DNA from: Acanthornis magna
Lineage: Eukaryota > Chordata > Aves > Passeriformes > Acanthizidae
Assembly: GCA_036785705.1 (NCBI GenBank)
Contig: JAWUZG010000016.1
Coordinates: 3,844,001-3,908,000, forward strand
DNA length: 64,000 bases
Direction: 5' to 3'
Shown here: one piece after another, positions 34,354 to 47,426 of the stretch
How positions within the stretch are numbered: position 1 is the first letter of the stretch
Layout: each line of letters begins with the position of its first letter
Made by a program: the position numbers and the translations under genes
The notes under the pieces: generated by a model
What the model was told of the DNA's origin: nothing
Database searches by the model: none
What the model saw: only the letters and a program-made list of their open reading frames with translations

Positions 34354-36204
34354 GCAAAGCAGTTGTCTAACACTCTAAGTTATGATTAAGTACATGCAGC
34401 TGGAATGTTTACTGCATGTTTGCACCTGCATGTTGAGTAATAAGACCCAAGAGATTTGATAAACCTACAAAAATAACAGAGAAAGACAAAGGAGGATGGT
34501 GGATTGGAGAACAGCCTGCAGGCTTTCTTCTTCAGGGGGTCCAGAACCACGTGGGCATTCAGTTGCATAGTAATGGCCTAAATATAAGCATTCTTTATTT
34601 ATGTCAGTCTGTATTCATTCCTCTCATATTATTTAAACATGAAATAAAAAAAAAAAAAACTTTTTGTCTTTCTTGTTAACAGGAAGTCTTCCAAAGACGG
34701 TTACTGGAAATGCATATTATTATCCCGAGGCACCATAACATCCATATTAATCTCTCAAGAGTGCTCTTGGGAGGGCTGTTTTATGATTATATAAGATAGT
34801 TTTGAATATCTTCACAAGATAATAAACAGTGTCAGCTTCTCCCATTGCTTTCATTACTAAGTCTTCAAAAATTAGTGCATCTCCTCTTGATATGGTTTTG
34901 AATAAAACCTGAGTATTTCCTGAATGATAGGTCAGACTGGCAAGATGATATTTATATAGTCAGATAATTACATTTTTTCAAAGTATATTCCTTATGAAAA
35001 TGTATGAAATGTATGAGGCACAGCTCTGTGTCAAGTATAAAGACAATCAGGGTGGAAAAAGATTAAAGAAAACACACAACAAACTGCCCAACAGTACATT
35101 TTGCCTTTTGAGCAGCCTTTAGTAAGCCACTTCACTATAGTAGTTAGTAACCAGATGGAGGAGCCAAGAGTCTGTTCTTATAACTGGCACAGAAAAAAAC
35201 CCCAACATTTCTACAGCTATGGAAATAGAGGGAAAAAAAAAAAAAGCTCTAAGTAATCTGAATGTATTGTCCTTTCTGTGCTTTGATATTCAAGCCTAAA
35301 TTAATATTCTGGTCAGATCTTGAGTGTCTAAGTCACTCTGTAGCAAGGCACTGAGCAAATTCCTGATAAAACTCTTAAAAGGGGTTATTGAGAATAGCTA
35401 TTTTTGACAGTTATTCCCAAGAAACTTGTATTTTGCAGTGAGGATGACCAAAATCTCAGCTCAATTCAAAAAAGCTAAATGCATAAATACATGTGCTAAA
35501 ATCAATACTATATAAGCATTCAGCAGCTTAAGTCAGACATTCAGAACCTAAAAGCCGTCCAAGACCTGAAAAATGCATTTTGACTGCTCAAATACATGCT
35601 TTATGACATAGCCTTACTCAGGCATCTTACAGAAAAATTACTTTGCAATCACCAGTCTCATTCAGTCAATAGGAGGGGCATTATTTAATTAACAGGCTTT
35701 GAGATTGTACAACTTCTGTAGTACAAAATGTGCCATAAATAAACCCCAAGGCCACACAATTCAAAATGTTCCTGACAGAGTAATTTTTTTCCCTTGTAGG
35801 TGTTTAAGCACTGCTCACTGTCAGGAGCTCCCTCATTTTAGGGAGGTTCCCACAGTCACATCATTGCAACTCTCCTGGCACTCTCAAAACCACCTTTCCT
35901 GGCCACACACAGGGGTTGTGGGGGCACTCCCTAAAGCACTCTGACTTGTGGGTTTTCCCCACTCCAAATGCCACAGGAAGCCTCCACAGCCTTTACAACA
36001 CAGACAACCTCTACGTCCAGCTGGGGCTCCTGCATCCCAAAAAACTGATGTCAGCCAACACTCTATGCAAAACAGCACCTTCTTACCACATGCATGTCCA
36101 TGACCCTGCAACATATCCACTTTCTTTTACATGTACAATCTACTTAAAATATGCAGCTGAAGCACCCAGGCAAATCTGCTGACACACTACAGCTCTGAGC
36201 AAAG
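34354..36204. other. Single-copy AT-rich non-coding DNA
   Basis: No gene or element recognised. A-runs occur at 34647-34660 and 35233-35245. The block 35810-36170 is GC-richer with open frames of 78-88 codons on both strands and no recognisable domain. Confidence 0.6.
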
Positions 36205-36244
36205 CTGGAGTGGGGTGGAAGCAGCTCTGGAGTGGGGTGGAAGC
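36205..36244 (+). repeat. Two-copy 18-base tandem duplication
   Basis: CTGGAGTGGGGTGGAAGC occurs exactly at 36205-36222 and again at 36227-36244, separated by four bases (period 22, with AGCT shared just before each). Two identical copies imply a recent local duplication. Confidence 0.95.
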
Positions 36245-36560
36245 CTACCTGCTCCTCTCATATGGGCTGGCTGTACAAGAAAAGTTCATTTCAGACAAGC
36301 TATTCTGTCTTTGTGAAGTGTGGGCATGCTCATACTGGTGAGCTGTGCCATCACCAAACAATGACTGGAGGAGGTCCCAGTCAGGCTAAAGATGCTAATT
36401 CTTGCTCCAGATGGAACACACTCCTGCTGCTCCAGAAAATGCTCATCCCAGCAAGGGATCCCACTGACTCCAATTGCATCTTTTGACAAAAAGAAAAGGG
36501 AAGAAACTTCATGATCTAACAGAGAAAACATGAGAAGACCACACCACAGAAATACCCAGT
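36245..36560. other. Single-copy non-coding DNA
   Basis: About 300 bases with no recognisable feature. Open frames of just over 80 codons on both strands are at chance length. Confidence 0.6.
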
Positions 36561-36730
36561 TGCCATGCTTTAAGCCCAGCTGAAAATTAAGCTCCAGGCA
36601 GCCCCTTGCTCAACCCCAACCAGCAGAATAGGGGGAAGAACTGGAGAGGTAAAAGCTAGAAAACTTGTGAGTTGTGATAAAAACAGTTTAATGGAGAAAG
36701 CAAAAGCTTTACACTTTGCTAAAAGCCTCT
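36561..36730 (-). mobile_element. Endogenous retrovirus LTR remnant, inverted
   Basis: Read on the plus strand it starts TGCCATGCTTTAAGCCCAGC at 36561, which is the inverted terminus of an LTR. It then shows GCAGCCCCTTGCTCAACC, a GGGGGAAGAA stretch, and GAAAACTTGTGAGTTGTGAT followed by AAAAACAGTTTAAT. This order (terminal inverted TG, C-rich block, then the complement of a 'tttattaaactgt...ctcaacccacaag' polyadenylation region) matches, from memory, a common songbird ERVL-type LTR in minus orientation. The far part of the LTR is not recognisable, so it is truncated or too diverged. No internal viral genes are seen. Confidence 0.65.
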
Positions 36731-39565
36731 GTAATGAGGGCAATGGGATTGTGATGGCCAAGAAGAAGCTATTTTACACTTGATAACAGTTTAAATGATT
36801 TCTGCTATTGACATGCATTTGACCAATAATAACAACTGACTACTGCTGTCCTACTCTGCTGGGTAGAGATGAGGACCCAGCTTTGCAATACAAGATGTTT
36901 TCCTTTAGGAAGCCCCATGTAAACCTTGAATTACCTTGCAAGCATTGGTGGTGAGTGCTTAAAATCAGGCAGAGCTGCAGGTTCCATCAAGATGGACCGA
37001 TTTTTTGTGAGAGCAAAACATGCAAAACATTTAGTCCCAATGGGCAACATCTGACAAAGCCATAAGACACAAGAAATTGCGTCTTACCATTAGATGTGTC
37101 AAATAATTGGGAGAGACACTGCAGAAAATTATTCATCTCCCTGTGAGCAAGGAAATATAAGAGGAAATGAAGGAGTTTCTGAGGTTGCTTAAGATAACTT
37201 TTGCCAGGTGAATTTTCAGAGCACCATTACAGCTGATTGCCGAATTCTGACAACTGGGGCTCATTGACAATTCCCCCTCCCACCTTGTCCCCAAGATTTC
37301 TCTCAGAAAGCACGATTTTCCTGAAATGCATAGGAAAGTAATGCATAGAGAAGAGCTTCTCTTTCAAACTGTCGATTTTTTTTCATTATTATCTAAAATC
37401 CTTAGGCAGTCTGATCAGCTTTTTCACTTAGAATGAAATTTGCTTCCACTATTTGCTGTCGTAAATATATATGCATATTCATATAAATACATATATATAC
37501 ATACACATGTGCTTTAGATTGCTTTCTTCTCTGCACACTGAAAAGTCTAGAATAAGCAATAAGACAGAGAATAAAAATAAAAAAAAATATTTAAAGTAAT
37601 AGTAAAAGTTGCCTGAAATCGTGCTTAAGTATTAGATATAGTTTTTGCCTGGGAGGAAGAATTCCCCCAGATATATCACTCTAATTGAAACTACACAGAA
37701 ACAATGCCTAGTATCTGTAGAATTGGACACTTTCCTTATAGTCAGTCTTAAGACCATCAGCTGTCATTATGACCTAATATTTAGTTGAGCTTAAAATATA
37801 GTTGTATTAAGGTAATAAATAGGGAAGAAGCAAAAATATAGAAAATAATTGTGTATCAAATCAATAGAGAAACATGAGCTTTGGAACAGGCTCCTGTAAT
37901 TATTTCCGACCTTGCACATCTGCAAAACAAGCAGTGATCAATTCTACTTGGTGTGGGTAAAGCATTTTGAGCTTATTTTGAGCAGATGTGTCATTATTAC
38001 CTTAATTATTGTGGCTGGGTAGAGCACCTATTTCCAAATTGCTTTCGAGCTAATAGCCTTTGTTCCAGTTAAGCCTATTAGTGTTAGAATTTCTGCACCC
38101 TGGGAACTTTTTTGCTATTTTTAAAGGTCTTTTTTTCCCCCAGATTCAGGCTGAAATCAATCACAGATGTTGTCCCAGGGTATATTCTTTAAATAGAATG
38201 GACCACACTACAGGTTCTTACCTTGATTTCAATGGGGCTGTGCTAAGTGCTTGCAATAGTGAAAAACTGCGATTTTTTCAGGAGGATTATGTCTATGCAG
38301 TTAGAGTAAGAACAGAGGTAAGCCCCTTGCTCTGCCAACAGATGATTGTAAAGCCAATGTACAAACTTCATCCACAGAAGACTGACATTAACTTTAGCAT
38401 AACAGGATGCTCCTGAAATCACTTGAATCAGGCTAGAGATGGAGTACTTTGACCTAGATTCAGAATACCCCAAAAACCAGATGCAGAATTCAGATTTCAT
38501 GGCTTTGTTGGGTTTTCTATCAAAGCAGAAATTCAAACCTTACCCTGAACATTGGTCTTCTGCCATCTTTTGCTTGTCTGACACAAAGTTTGTGCATAAT
38601 ATTTTCATTGCAAAAAAATAGAAAGTATTTTGCTTAAATAGTAAAGGTATATTAAAAAAAAAGAGCAATTTACTTGACTGTACAAAGAATACTTTCACAA
38701 AAATGCCGTTACAGTGCCTTGAGTGAAATTACTCTCAGCTTACACAACGGTAAATGAGAAGATGATTTTGTGAAAATTGCACACAGAGAATGCTTAGACA
38801 AAGGCATCTCAACTTTAAATGTGTGATGCTTCCACCAGCAACTGGGGACCAGGTAATCATCCATCACATGAGTTGTCTTTAAGGAGGTCTGCTGATAGTT
38901 TTTTTGATCTGATGCCTCTGGAAATAATTAGCAAGCCCTCATAAATGATGTTTATAATATATAAGTGCTGACAAACCCTGAAGTATACAGTAAGTCTCTT
39001 AAAAAAACCCCATAATGAATGATGATCACCTACAATATGAATTATAGATTCTGTGCAAGTTAGCCTGATTCATGATTATGCAGTGCTTCAGGGTCTGCTG
39101 CTGCATTTACATTTTTACCATGAGCCTTTTTGGTTTGTATCATCTTGAAATATAGATTAAAACTCCACAGCCAGATGATTAATTAAGTCTAAAAAAAACC
39201 TGTGTGCCTGATCTTCACGTACTGAAAATGAATGCAGAGTTTGCCCCAGATGAATATCCAACTCCGAATTTCACTCAGACCCTAAGACTTTAGGACTCTT
39301 ATTTACACAAAAAGTAGACTTCCTGGAACATCAGTTCTACAATTTAATTTTCCTCAATGAGAGAACAAATGTAATTGTATTTTGATATGAAAACAATATG
39401 TTTCACAAATTCTTCAGATGTAAACTTTTATCTGAAAAAACCCCTCCACCAAATTGTGGATCACTTACTGGAAAAACTGAGTGAAGGATAGGAAACTTGA
39501 ACGCAAAAATTAACCAATCTCTGTCCAAAGTGTGTGATACTAAAAAGTTTCACATGGGAGTTCAG
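36731..39565. other. Single-copy AT-rich non-coding DNA
   Basis: No gene recognised. A TA-rich stretch occurs at 37460-37508. Around 38225-38260 the words TTGATTTCAATGGGGCTGTGC and AAGTGCTTGCAATA recall an old amniote repeat, but too weakly for a separate call. Open frames reach 118 codons at 38060-38416 without a recognisable domain. Confidence 0.6.
37460..37508. repeat. TA/TATG-rich low-complexity stretch
   Basis: Irregular TATATATG, CATATTCATATAAATACATATATATACATACACATG units of alternating purine and pyrimidine. It is an imperfect microsatellite with no clean repeat number. Confidence 0.75.
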
Positions 39566-40016
39566 TGAAATCATAGTATGATTTGGTTGGGTTGAAAGGG
39601 ACGTTGAAGATCATCCAGTTCCAACAACCCTGCTGTGGGCAGGGGCACCTTCCACTAGACCAGGCTGCTCAAAGCCCCATCCAGCCTGGCCTTGAACACT
39701 TCCAGGGATGGGGCATTCACAGCTTCTCTGGGCAACCTGTTCCAGTGCCTCACCACCCTCACAGGAAAGAATTTATTCTGGATATTTAATCTAAACCTAC
39801 TCTTTTTCAGTTTGAAGCCTTGTCCTGTCACTTCATGCTCTTCCCAAAAGTTTCTGCATCTTTCTTGTAGGTGTCCTTCAGATACTGAAAGGCTGCAATT
39901 GGGTCACCTGAAGCCTTCTCCAGGCTGAGCAATTCCAATTCTTTCAGCATTTTCCCATAGGAGAGGTGCTCCATCCCTCTAATCACCTTGGTGGCCTCCT
40001 CTGACCTCACTCCAAC
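39566..40016 (-). mobile_element. CR1 LINE, 5'-truncated, inverted
   Basis: On the plus strand the element begins with AATCATAGTATGATTTGGTTGGG, the inverted CR1 3' end. It continues GACGTTGAAGATCATCCAGTTCCAAC, CTGGGCAACCTGTTCCAGTG, CTTCTCCAGGCTGAGCAATTCC and GGCCTCCTCTGACCTCACTCC. These are in the exact order of the reverse complement of CR1 from its 3' end back into the C-terminal coding part. Similarity stops at about 40016, where the copy is truncated. The coding remainder is frameshifted and short, so the copy is inactive. This is the least diverged of the CR1 tails in the window. Confidence 0.95.
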
Positions 40017-43000
40017 AGGCGCAGGGGATCCCATGTTCAGTGTCTGGGCTGTCTGACGGCAAAAGCTGATAAGAACAGCCACAGTGCCTAGCACAGGAGC
40101 AAAGGGTCTTTAACTCTTTTGGAGAACTGAATAATGTGGCTGAATAATGAAGCAGTGATATGTGTTTTCCAACACCTTGTTTGTGCAGGGAAAATCTCTC
40201 TTCTGATAAATTATTCAAAACGTAACTGCTAACCTATTTAAGTTTGAAAATATGTGTACTGTAATCAGGAATCATGTTTCTCAGCTGTCTGAACAGCTAC
40301 ACTTCAAATCTGGCATTCTCTAAAGTGCCTGCACAAAACAGTACACGAAGATAATTCTGTCCAGTGAACCATTCTGAGCAGTAAATCTTTCATAGTTCTG
40401 GGGCAGTGTGTCAAGGAAATCTAGAGGTTTCCTAAATATAGAAAAACCTATTTAAGTATAACTTGCAGAAAGTGTCTGAAAATACTTCCAACATGCGCAA
40501 ATCTTTTCATTGTAACTTTAAGCATAACAGCTGCCCCATTTGTGTCAAAGGGTTAATGGAATTTCTTCAACAATTTATCAAGGTTAAAGATTTTCTCGAA
40601 ATAAATACTGCTTATGTGGAACTAATTAAATACTCACCCTGCCTTTCAACATAGAAGATTAAATAAACTGTGACATTTTGTAATTTTAATTTATGGTGCA
40701 TTTTCCAGCATCTTCTCATTAGTTTCATTTTTAGGAGATGCAAATATTAACATAGAAATCATATGATCAGCAATTGTATGTAATGTGCTCTTTCCCCTCT
40801 GTCATTAAACTTAGAAGCAATTGGAGTGCTCCAGTATTTGGGCCAAAAGCACAATATTAGTGATTTGTGTTAAAGCATAATGATGTGCTTAGTTAAGGCC
40901 TAAACCACCTCATTTTTTATGTATATTATAGAAATGCAATCTAAAATTGACACATCTAACTTATTGTGATTTTCCCTTTCAGGGAGGAGTTATTAGGTTT
41001 TGGTTTTGACACCTAGAGGGAAGGTTTAGTTTGTAGATCAAGAAGACAGGCGATTTCAGCTAGAGTAAGGGATTGGAATCCCAAGATTATGGAATTGGAA
41101 TACTGCCTTGAAGTATCTGCCCTTATGACATCATGTGGTGGAATATATGCTCTTTATCAAAAGTGAGCACTAGCTGTGCGCCTCTGTTCATCGATGTTTA
41201 ATATATGCATCCACAGGAAAGCTGAATTGTCCCCACTGCTTCTGGAATCAATGGGAACTCTTCTTTCACCGTATCAATGGGTTCATTTTCTGCAAATCCA
41301 TGTTGTGGCTACACAAATAAAAAGCAATTCTGGATTTCACAGTCAGTAAAAATAAATAGTTATGGCTTGTGATGTGCACAGATACTGCGACAATGGTCAT
41401 GACTTCAAAAAGAAAAAAATAAATCTGTGAGAAATCAATTGTGGTGCTAAAGTGTTTGGACATCATGCAGTAAATGAGTACAAGCTGCTCTGTGAACAGG
41501 GCGAGCACAGCCCCTCCACCCAGCAGATCCATCTGTCCTGGGGCACGGGTAAGGAGCTCAGTGAGCACAAGCACCTGGCTATTAAAAAAGGTCTGTTCCT
41601 GCACTGAACAGCAGAGAAATAATTAAAATATTGAGCAGCTGCTCCCAAATGTAGCACAGTCGATTCTGCTGGCTGCTTCCAGCCTACACCACTGCCTCTG
41701 GAGCTTCACGTAGGCGGAGAAGGTGCCAAAAGAAAGATGCTCAAAGAAACTTTTGTGCTGAAGTTCCTAACAAGAGCATATGCACATTTTCTATCTTCAG
41801 CAAAGTCATTTCAAGTTTATCTTTTCAGTTCCCTCCCTGGCCTTTAAAAGCCAGGCCCCCAGATGCCATCACCTAGGACTGTACTGACACAGGCGTGACT
41901 CAACAGAAGGTTTTGAACCTTTGGCTCCGCTAAGGAGATTGCAGTAATTTCAGCTAATGGAATAATGGATAACAATCTTAGGTTGTCATTCTCACTCTGA
42001 ATCAGGGCTAGAGAGGAGCGGACACTTTACCAGTTTTTTTCACAGATATTTGTGACAGCAGAGAAATGATGATTCCCAGTTCATTTCCATGCACTTGATT
42101 GAAGTGTGTGCATTTAGAAGACTCAATTTTCCCTGCTGATTCCCCTTTCTCCCCTCTCTTCTCAAATTATCTCTTTTTGCAGCCTTGTGGCTTAGCTATT
42201 TCATGGTCCTCATTTCACACTCCTCGCCTCTCAGTCCTGATCTTTGCTCAGTAAACCCCAGTTCAAATCAGCTACAGATTACATCTGAACTGCGTTTTTT
42301 ATAAGTCCTAAAAGCAAACCCAATTTGGGTAGAATTTCAGAAGAACAAGCATAAAACAAACACCATATTTAATTTCAGGTAATTTGCAGACAAGAAGCAA
42401 CTTTTTTTTTTACTCAACAGAGTACAAACTTGGTGCATTTCTTAACCTTACCATCATTTCAGCTTAAATTTTTTCTAAGCCATTTAAACTATCCAAAAGC
42501 ATTTAAACATAATTTAGAACTCTTGGTCCTAACAGCTGAATGGCAGCAAAGCTGGAGGCAAGTAAAAAACGTATTCTTACTACAGAGAATAATTAGCACA
42601 GCTTCTTGAAATTTGCCACTGATTTCTGTGTTAACAGCAAATGCAAAAAAACAAGACAAAAATACTTCTGCAGAAAGTTCTGGAGCTGTCTTAGTAAACA
42701 TTTTAAATTTGTCAGGATCACTTTCCATTCATCCACAAAGGCCCAAGTCCTAGAAATAAAAAGGGATTTTGGACATTTTACAGAAAAGAAATAAAGTTAC
42801 ATTGATCACACCAATAGCACTTCTGTCATTTTTATCAAAAGTTAGTAATCATGTGATACACCAAATAAGTTACATAAAGATATCCTAAGTTATCTTTCCA
42901 AGCTACATAGCTATGAATGATACAATTCAGAAAAATGGACTGCATGCCCTCCTCCTAACCCTACCTATGTGTTTGTTTGATTTTGGTTAAACTTACCTCA

Positions 43001-44104
43001 TTTCTTTCTCTTTTTTTTCTCATTTTTCTTCTTTTCCTCTTGTTATTACACAACTTCTTTCTAGGTCATACACTTTTCTGGACAGAAAGCATATGGCATT
43101 GCTTTGTGTCGTACCTGTCCAACTTTCAGGTGAGTGTGTTCATGTTCTACTGTAAATCAGCACATTAAGTTAACGAAGGTTATAATTAGATAAATAATAA
43201 TAGAAAGACATATTGCAGATCCCTTACTCACAGGGCTGAGCAATTGCTCATGTGAGCTGTGCCATGAAATCCGTCACCGACTGCATGACTCCTGTGAAAA
43301 ACTGAGCAGCAAGGACTTCAATCTGGTCCATTATCATTATGCAACGTAGCACATTTGTGTAAATTGTTCTAATTCTGAGGTCTCTTCAGAACAAATGTCT
43401 CTCTGAATACACTCTGCTGCAGTAATAGATGAACTGCCAAGCTGTGAAACCCCAGCAGGAGACAGTACAGCAGCCAATATGAGGCAATGTATACTGTATC
43501 TAATTAATTCCAATGTTTTTCTATGTTTAATCATCCAGGTCATCAACATCCAAATATTTAAGTGTAAGCTTCAGCCTTTCCAAGGGATCTGCAAACACAT
43601 GACAAATAGCAGTGACTGTTCTAGTCCTCCCAAATTACACGTGATGTATGTACAAGTGGTTTGCATCCTTTTCCATGCCACATTTCCATGTTCCTGGAAG
43701 AGAAGCTGCCGTGCTGGATGGAATCACATAGGCTGGTTTAGGGCATAAGTTGAACAAGAATAGACTGTCCACATAAATATTGTCACTCGGTCATACAGGG
43801 AGGTAAGAACAAGTTTTGTCCTATCCTGTTTGGAGCTCTGCTGACTTTGATACTTCTGTGTCCATGGTGGTCCCTCTTTCTCTCCTGCTCCAAGACATCC
43901 CTGACCAGGCTGCCAGCTATGGCCATCATCCTCAGCCATCTTTGCTGTGGCTTTTTTTCCTGATCATGAATACTCTTCCTCAAATGTGCCTGATGGATCA
44001 GTATTTTTAAAAGTTTGAAAATGACAATAATGTATATTAAAATGAATTTCTTTTCAAACAGAAAATATCAGAGTTAATTAATCCAACAAGACAAATATAT
44101 TAAA
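40017..44104. other. Single-copy AT-rich non-coding DNA
   Basis: No gene or element recognised. The stretch 40700-40960 is AT-rich without repeats. A pyrimidine-rich run lies at 43000-43065 (TTTCTTTCTC type) and precedes an AG at 43064, a possible acceptor with no clear donor or meaningful frame after it. Open frames do not exceed 112 codons. Confidence 0.6.
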
Positions 44105-44598
44105 ACATTGTGCTCTATTTTGGTCCCTGCTATACAAAAAAAGGCTGGAGAGGGTCCAGAGAAGGTTCACAAAGATGATCAAAGGACTGGGAAGCTGCCA
44201 TATGAGAAAAGGCTGAGAGAACTGTGTTTGTTCAGCCTTGAGAAAAGGAGGCTTAAACAAAACCTTATCACCATGTTCCAGCGTTTAAAGAGGGGCTACA
44301 AACAAAATTGAAACTCCCTTTCTACCAGGAGTCACATGGATAAGGCTGAGGTGTAATGGGTAAAAGCTACTCCTGGGGAGATTCTGACTGGATATAAGAG
44401 GAAAACTTTTCATGATGAGAAAAATCAGCCATTGGATTAATCCCCAGGGAAGTGGTGGATTCTGCAATGCTGGACATTTCTAAGATTCAGCTGGACAGGG
44501 TGCTGGGCCATCTTGTCCAGACCATGCTTTTGCCAGGAAAGGACGGACCAGATGATTCCTCTGGTTCCTTCCAATCTGGTGGTCTATCATTCTATGAA
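44105..44598 (+). mobile_element. CR1 LINE, 5'-truncated
   Basis: The copy starts in the C-terminal coding region (TTTTGGTCCCTGCTATACAA, then GGAGAGGGTCCAGAGAAGG). It passes TGTTCAGCCTTGAGAAAAGGAGGCT and continues through a degraded 3' untranslated part (GATTCAGCTGGACAGGGTGC, GATGATTCCTCTGGTTCCTTCC). It ends GGTCTATCATTCTATGAA, the CR1 3' end with its ATTCTATG octamer. Multiple indels break the frame. A short (TTTTA)n stretch at 44651-44668 lies just beyond its end. Confidence 0.92.
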
Positions 44599-46440
44599 TA
44601 AATTTGCATAAAAAAGGATGTTTTTCATGTTAGAAACTGGTCATCAGTCATTTTACTTTATTTTATTTTATTTCACATAATTGTTTGCTTGAAAATAAGT
44701 GTTTTGTCTGTCACAGATTTTTTGGAAAGAAGCAGTGACTCAGAGTATGGAGAGATTTTTTTCAAGAGGAGCTTAATCTGCTGGATGGCTTTGTGGGCTG
44801 GGATCCATCATTGCCCACACAGTGCAGACCAAGAGCATTTTGGACTTTCAGTTTTTACTACAGCTAACAGGTTTCTGAATGTGCTTTACACTTTCTCGTA
44901 GTGGTAACTATTCTCACAGAAATTACACTGTTGTGCCACCAATACAGTGTGGATGCCCACATGGGTTTGAACAAGAAATGAGAACTGATGATTTGGAAAA
45001 TGAGAGTACAGGAGGAAAAACACATTGCCCCAGACCCCAACCCTTACTATCAGGTATTTCACAAAATTCAGGAGGAAAGGAAAAATGAGGAAAATGAAAG
45101 GAAAAATGACAAATTTGATAATTTAGGATTTCAAAATGAAAAAAAAAGAAATTGAAACATATCCCGAAGTACTTAATTCCTGCTCGCAAGCTTGCTCCCA
45201 AAACATCTAACAGATAATTAAATTGATTTTATGGTGATCTACTAGGGATTTGACATTGGCCCAGCACAAGAAAAGGGCAGTACCTGTTACTCTTAATGCC
45301 TGCCTTGTGTTGGCTTGGAGTGATCTTGCAGCTGGGAGGAGAATCAAATGACTCTGGTTATGCAAGTGCCAGCTGAGTCCCTATGACAATTTGTTGTTAC
45401 AGTGACATAACACAGTCATCAAATGTCTGGTGAGATTTGGAAAACAGATGGAAGACTAAGTGACAGAGAATAAAGATGCAGTCTAACTGTGTCTTTACCT
45501 CAAGCTTAGGGATATCAGGGAAAATACTCCATTGATTCCCAATGAACTGTCAGAGTGAAGGGGAGACAGCTCCAGGTTAGAAACTCGAAAGATTGCCAAG
45601 TGCCTGGGAACACATCAGGGAGAAAGAACAGTGAATGATTATCTCATACAAGAAAATTAAATATAAGAAAAGATCAACTACATTTTCAGAGGTAACAGTA
45701 ATTTATAAAATGGGCACCCTGGAAGACCAACAAAGGCAACTCAGCAGACTGTCAAGAGGCTATCAAATATCAAAATACACACACATACATCTAACAGACT
45801 GGTGATGACTTAAAATCTCACTCTTTGCCGACTGTTAGAGAACCCAGAATTTGTAAAATGGACTCCTGTCTGATTTCATTTCCCAAATGACTTATATCTG
45901 AGAAGTACTATATCAATTTGCAAAAGTTATAATTCTCAACATGCAGAAAGGCCCATGTAGACACAAAAATTGTCCCTACCTGTCCAGCTTTAGACTGGTG
46001 CCAGGTTTTGCACCAACACTTTTTGTCTTTCAGCTAAAGGTGAACTTAATCTTCTGAGCTAAAGCAAAGGGATTTCAGAGAATGCATTGTTCAAATGAGC
46101 ACTGGAAATGTTGAGGGACTTTGGTTATGATTTACAACCATGGGATCTAGTTCATGATCTCCATCTCTGTTCAGACATTGGTACAATATACCTTTTAGGA
46201 AGCAAAATTAGATTATGCTCTGGAAATAGAGATGGAGCCACTTCCCACCAGAACGCAGATTGGAAAACATCGATTGTGCATGGGCATTTAGAGCTGTGTG
46301 GAAAAAATGCCAGTTTCTCCTTTTTTTTTAAAAAGTTACCTAAAACTTTCTTTTGTTGAATAAAAGACAAAGGACATCAAGCTATAGCAATATATGTTAA
46401 AAGCCATTTTTGAGAACATTGTGAATTTTATTTAAAAAGC
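44599..46440. other. Single-copy AT-rich non-coding DNA
   Basis: No gene recognised. At 45075-45109 the 14-base word GAAAGGAAAAATGA is present twice with a period of 21, inside a purine-rich patch. Open frames are at most 92 codons. Confidence 0.65.
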
Positions 46441-46488
46441 CTTGTGGGTTTGGTTTGGGGTTTTGGTTTTCTGTGTTGTTTTTTTTTG
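46441..46488 (+). repeat. Short G/T-rich tract
   Basis: GTGGGTTTGGTTTGGGGTTTTGG followed by a nine-base T run. Same strand-skewed composition as the longer tracts at 12591-12722 and 24444-24587, and in the same plus-strand orientation. Confidence 0.8.
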
Positions 46489-47095
46489 TCACAAATGTGT
46501 ATATATTATTAAATGCTTCTTTTATATTTAGCAAAAAAACTTTATTTTAAACGTCTTGGTAATTTCTTTGATTTTTTTTCATACCAGATATACAAGCATG
46601 AACGGTGACTACACAACAAATCCCTTTGCCCTCAGAACAATAGCATAAAGAATCCTATTGACTAGTATAGGAAAAGTCGGATGCATGAACGGTGTAGTTG
46701 GGTTTACTGAAAAACAGAAATGGACTATGTGACTGAAAATCTGTTTAATACTCTTTATCAACCAGGACACATATTTGCAGGGTACACTGCACATGCACAG
46801 CAAGTGCACTCTGAGCAGGTAATTAATGATCTGCAGCACAGAGGCCTGCAATGCAGAAGAAAAGGAGGCAGAGGCAATTGGTGCTCTGTGGCAATGATTG
46901 GCAACAAAACAAAGAGCTAAGATTTGGGGTGAAACATGTCCTGTTCTTGAGCTTTCTCAACAGGCATACAGAAAGTAGTGACGGGAGGACAAAACCACAA
47001 TCCCTTCACATTTTCAGCTCTTCATAAAAGACAGCAATCACACCAGCAGAGAACACTTGCAGCTGATTCAGCTCATTCAGCAGTCCTTGTTTGGG

Positions 47096-47160
47096 CTTAG
47101 ACCCAACTCTCACTGAAGTCAAGGGGAGTATTTCCTTCGCTTTCTGTGCTGAAATGGATT
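47096..47160 (+). repeat. Possible ancient amniote repeat remnant
   Basis: CCCAACTCTCACTGAAGTCAAGGGGAGTATTTCC resembles, from memory, the 'cccaattctcactgaagtcaatgggagt(t)ttgcc' phrase of an old interspersed repeat found across turtles, crocodilians and birds. The similarity covers only about 40 bases well. Confidence 0.3.
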
Positions 47161-47426
47161 GAGTCTTTTAAAGTCCTCTGGGACAGCAGAGAACTCTCCT
47201 TTAGCCAAAGTGGAAAGCACTCTTTCCTCAAGCAGCAGAAATGCTAAAGCAAAGGCATGTCAGAGATCTCTAAGTGAGCTGGCAGAACTGGTATTACCTT
47301 CCCCCAGAATGCTGCACCTGGAAAGAAGCCACAGTAAAATGGGAAGTGCTTATCATTCCCAAACATGCAGCACTGTCTATTAAACTTCATACAAAATGAA
47401 GCAGTTCTCTCCTGCTCTCTTCTCTA

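Noticed and set aside
43000..43070. Pyrimidine tract plus AG as splice acceptor
   Set aside because: No donor or meaningful open frame downstream.
44108..44311. Plus-strand frame with LRELCLFSLEKRRLKQNL
   Set aside because: CR1 LINE coding remnant, already annotated as such.
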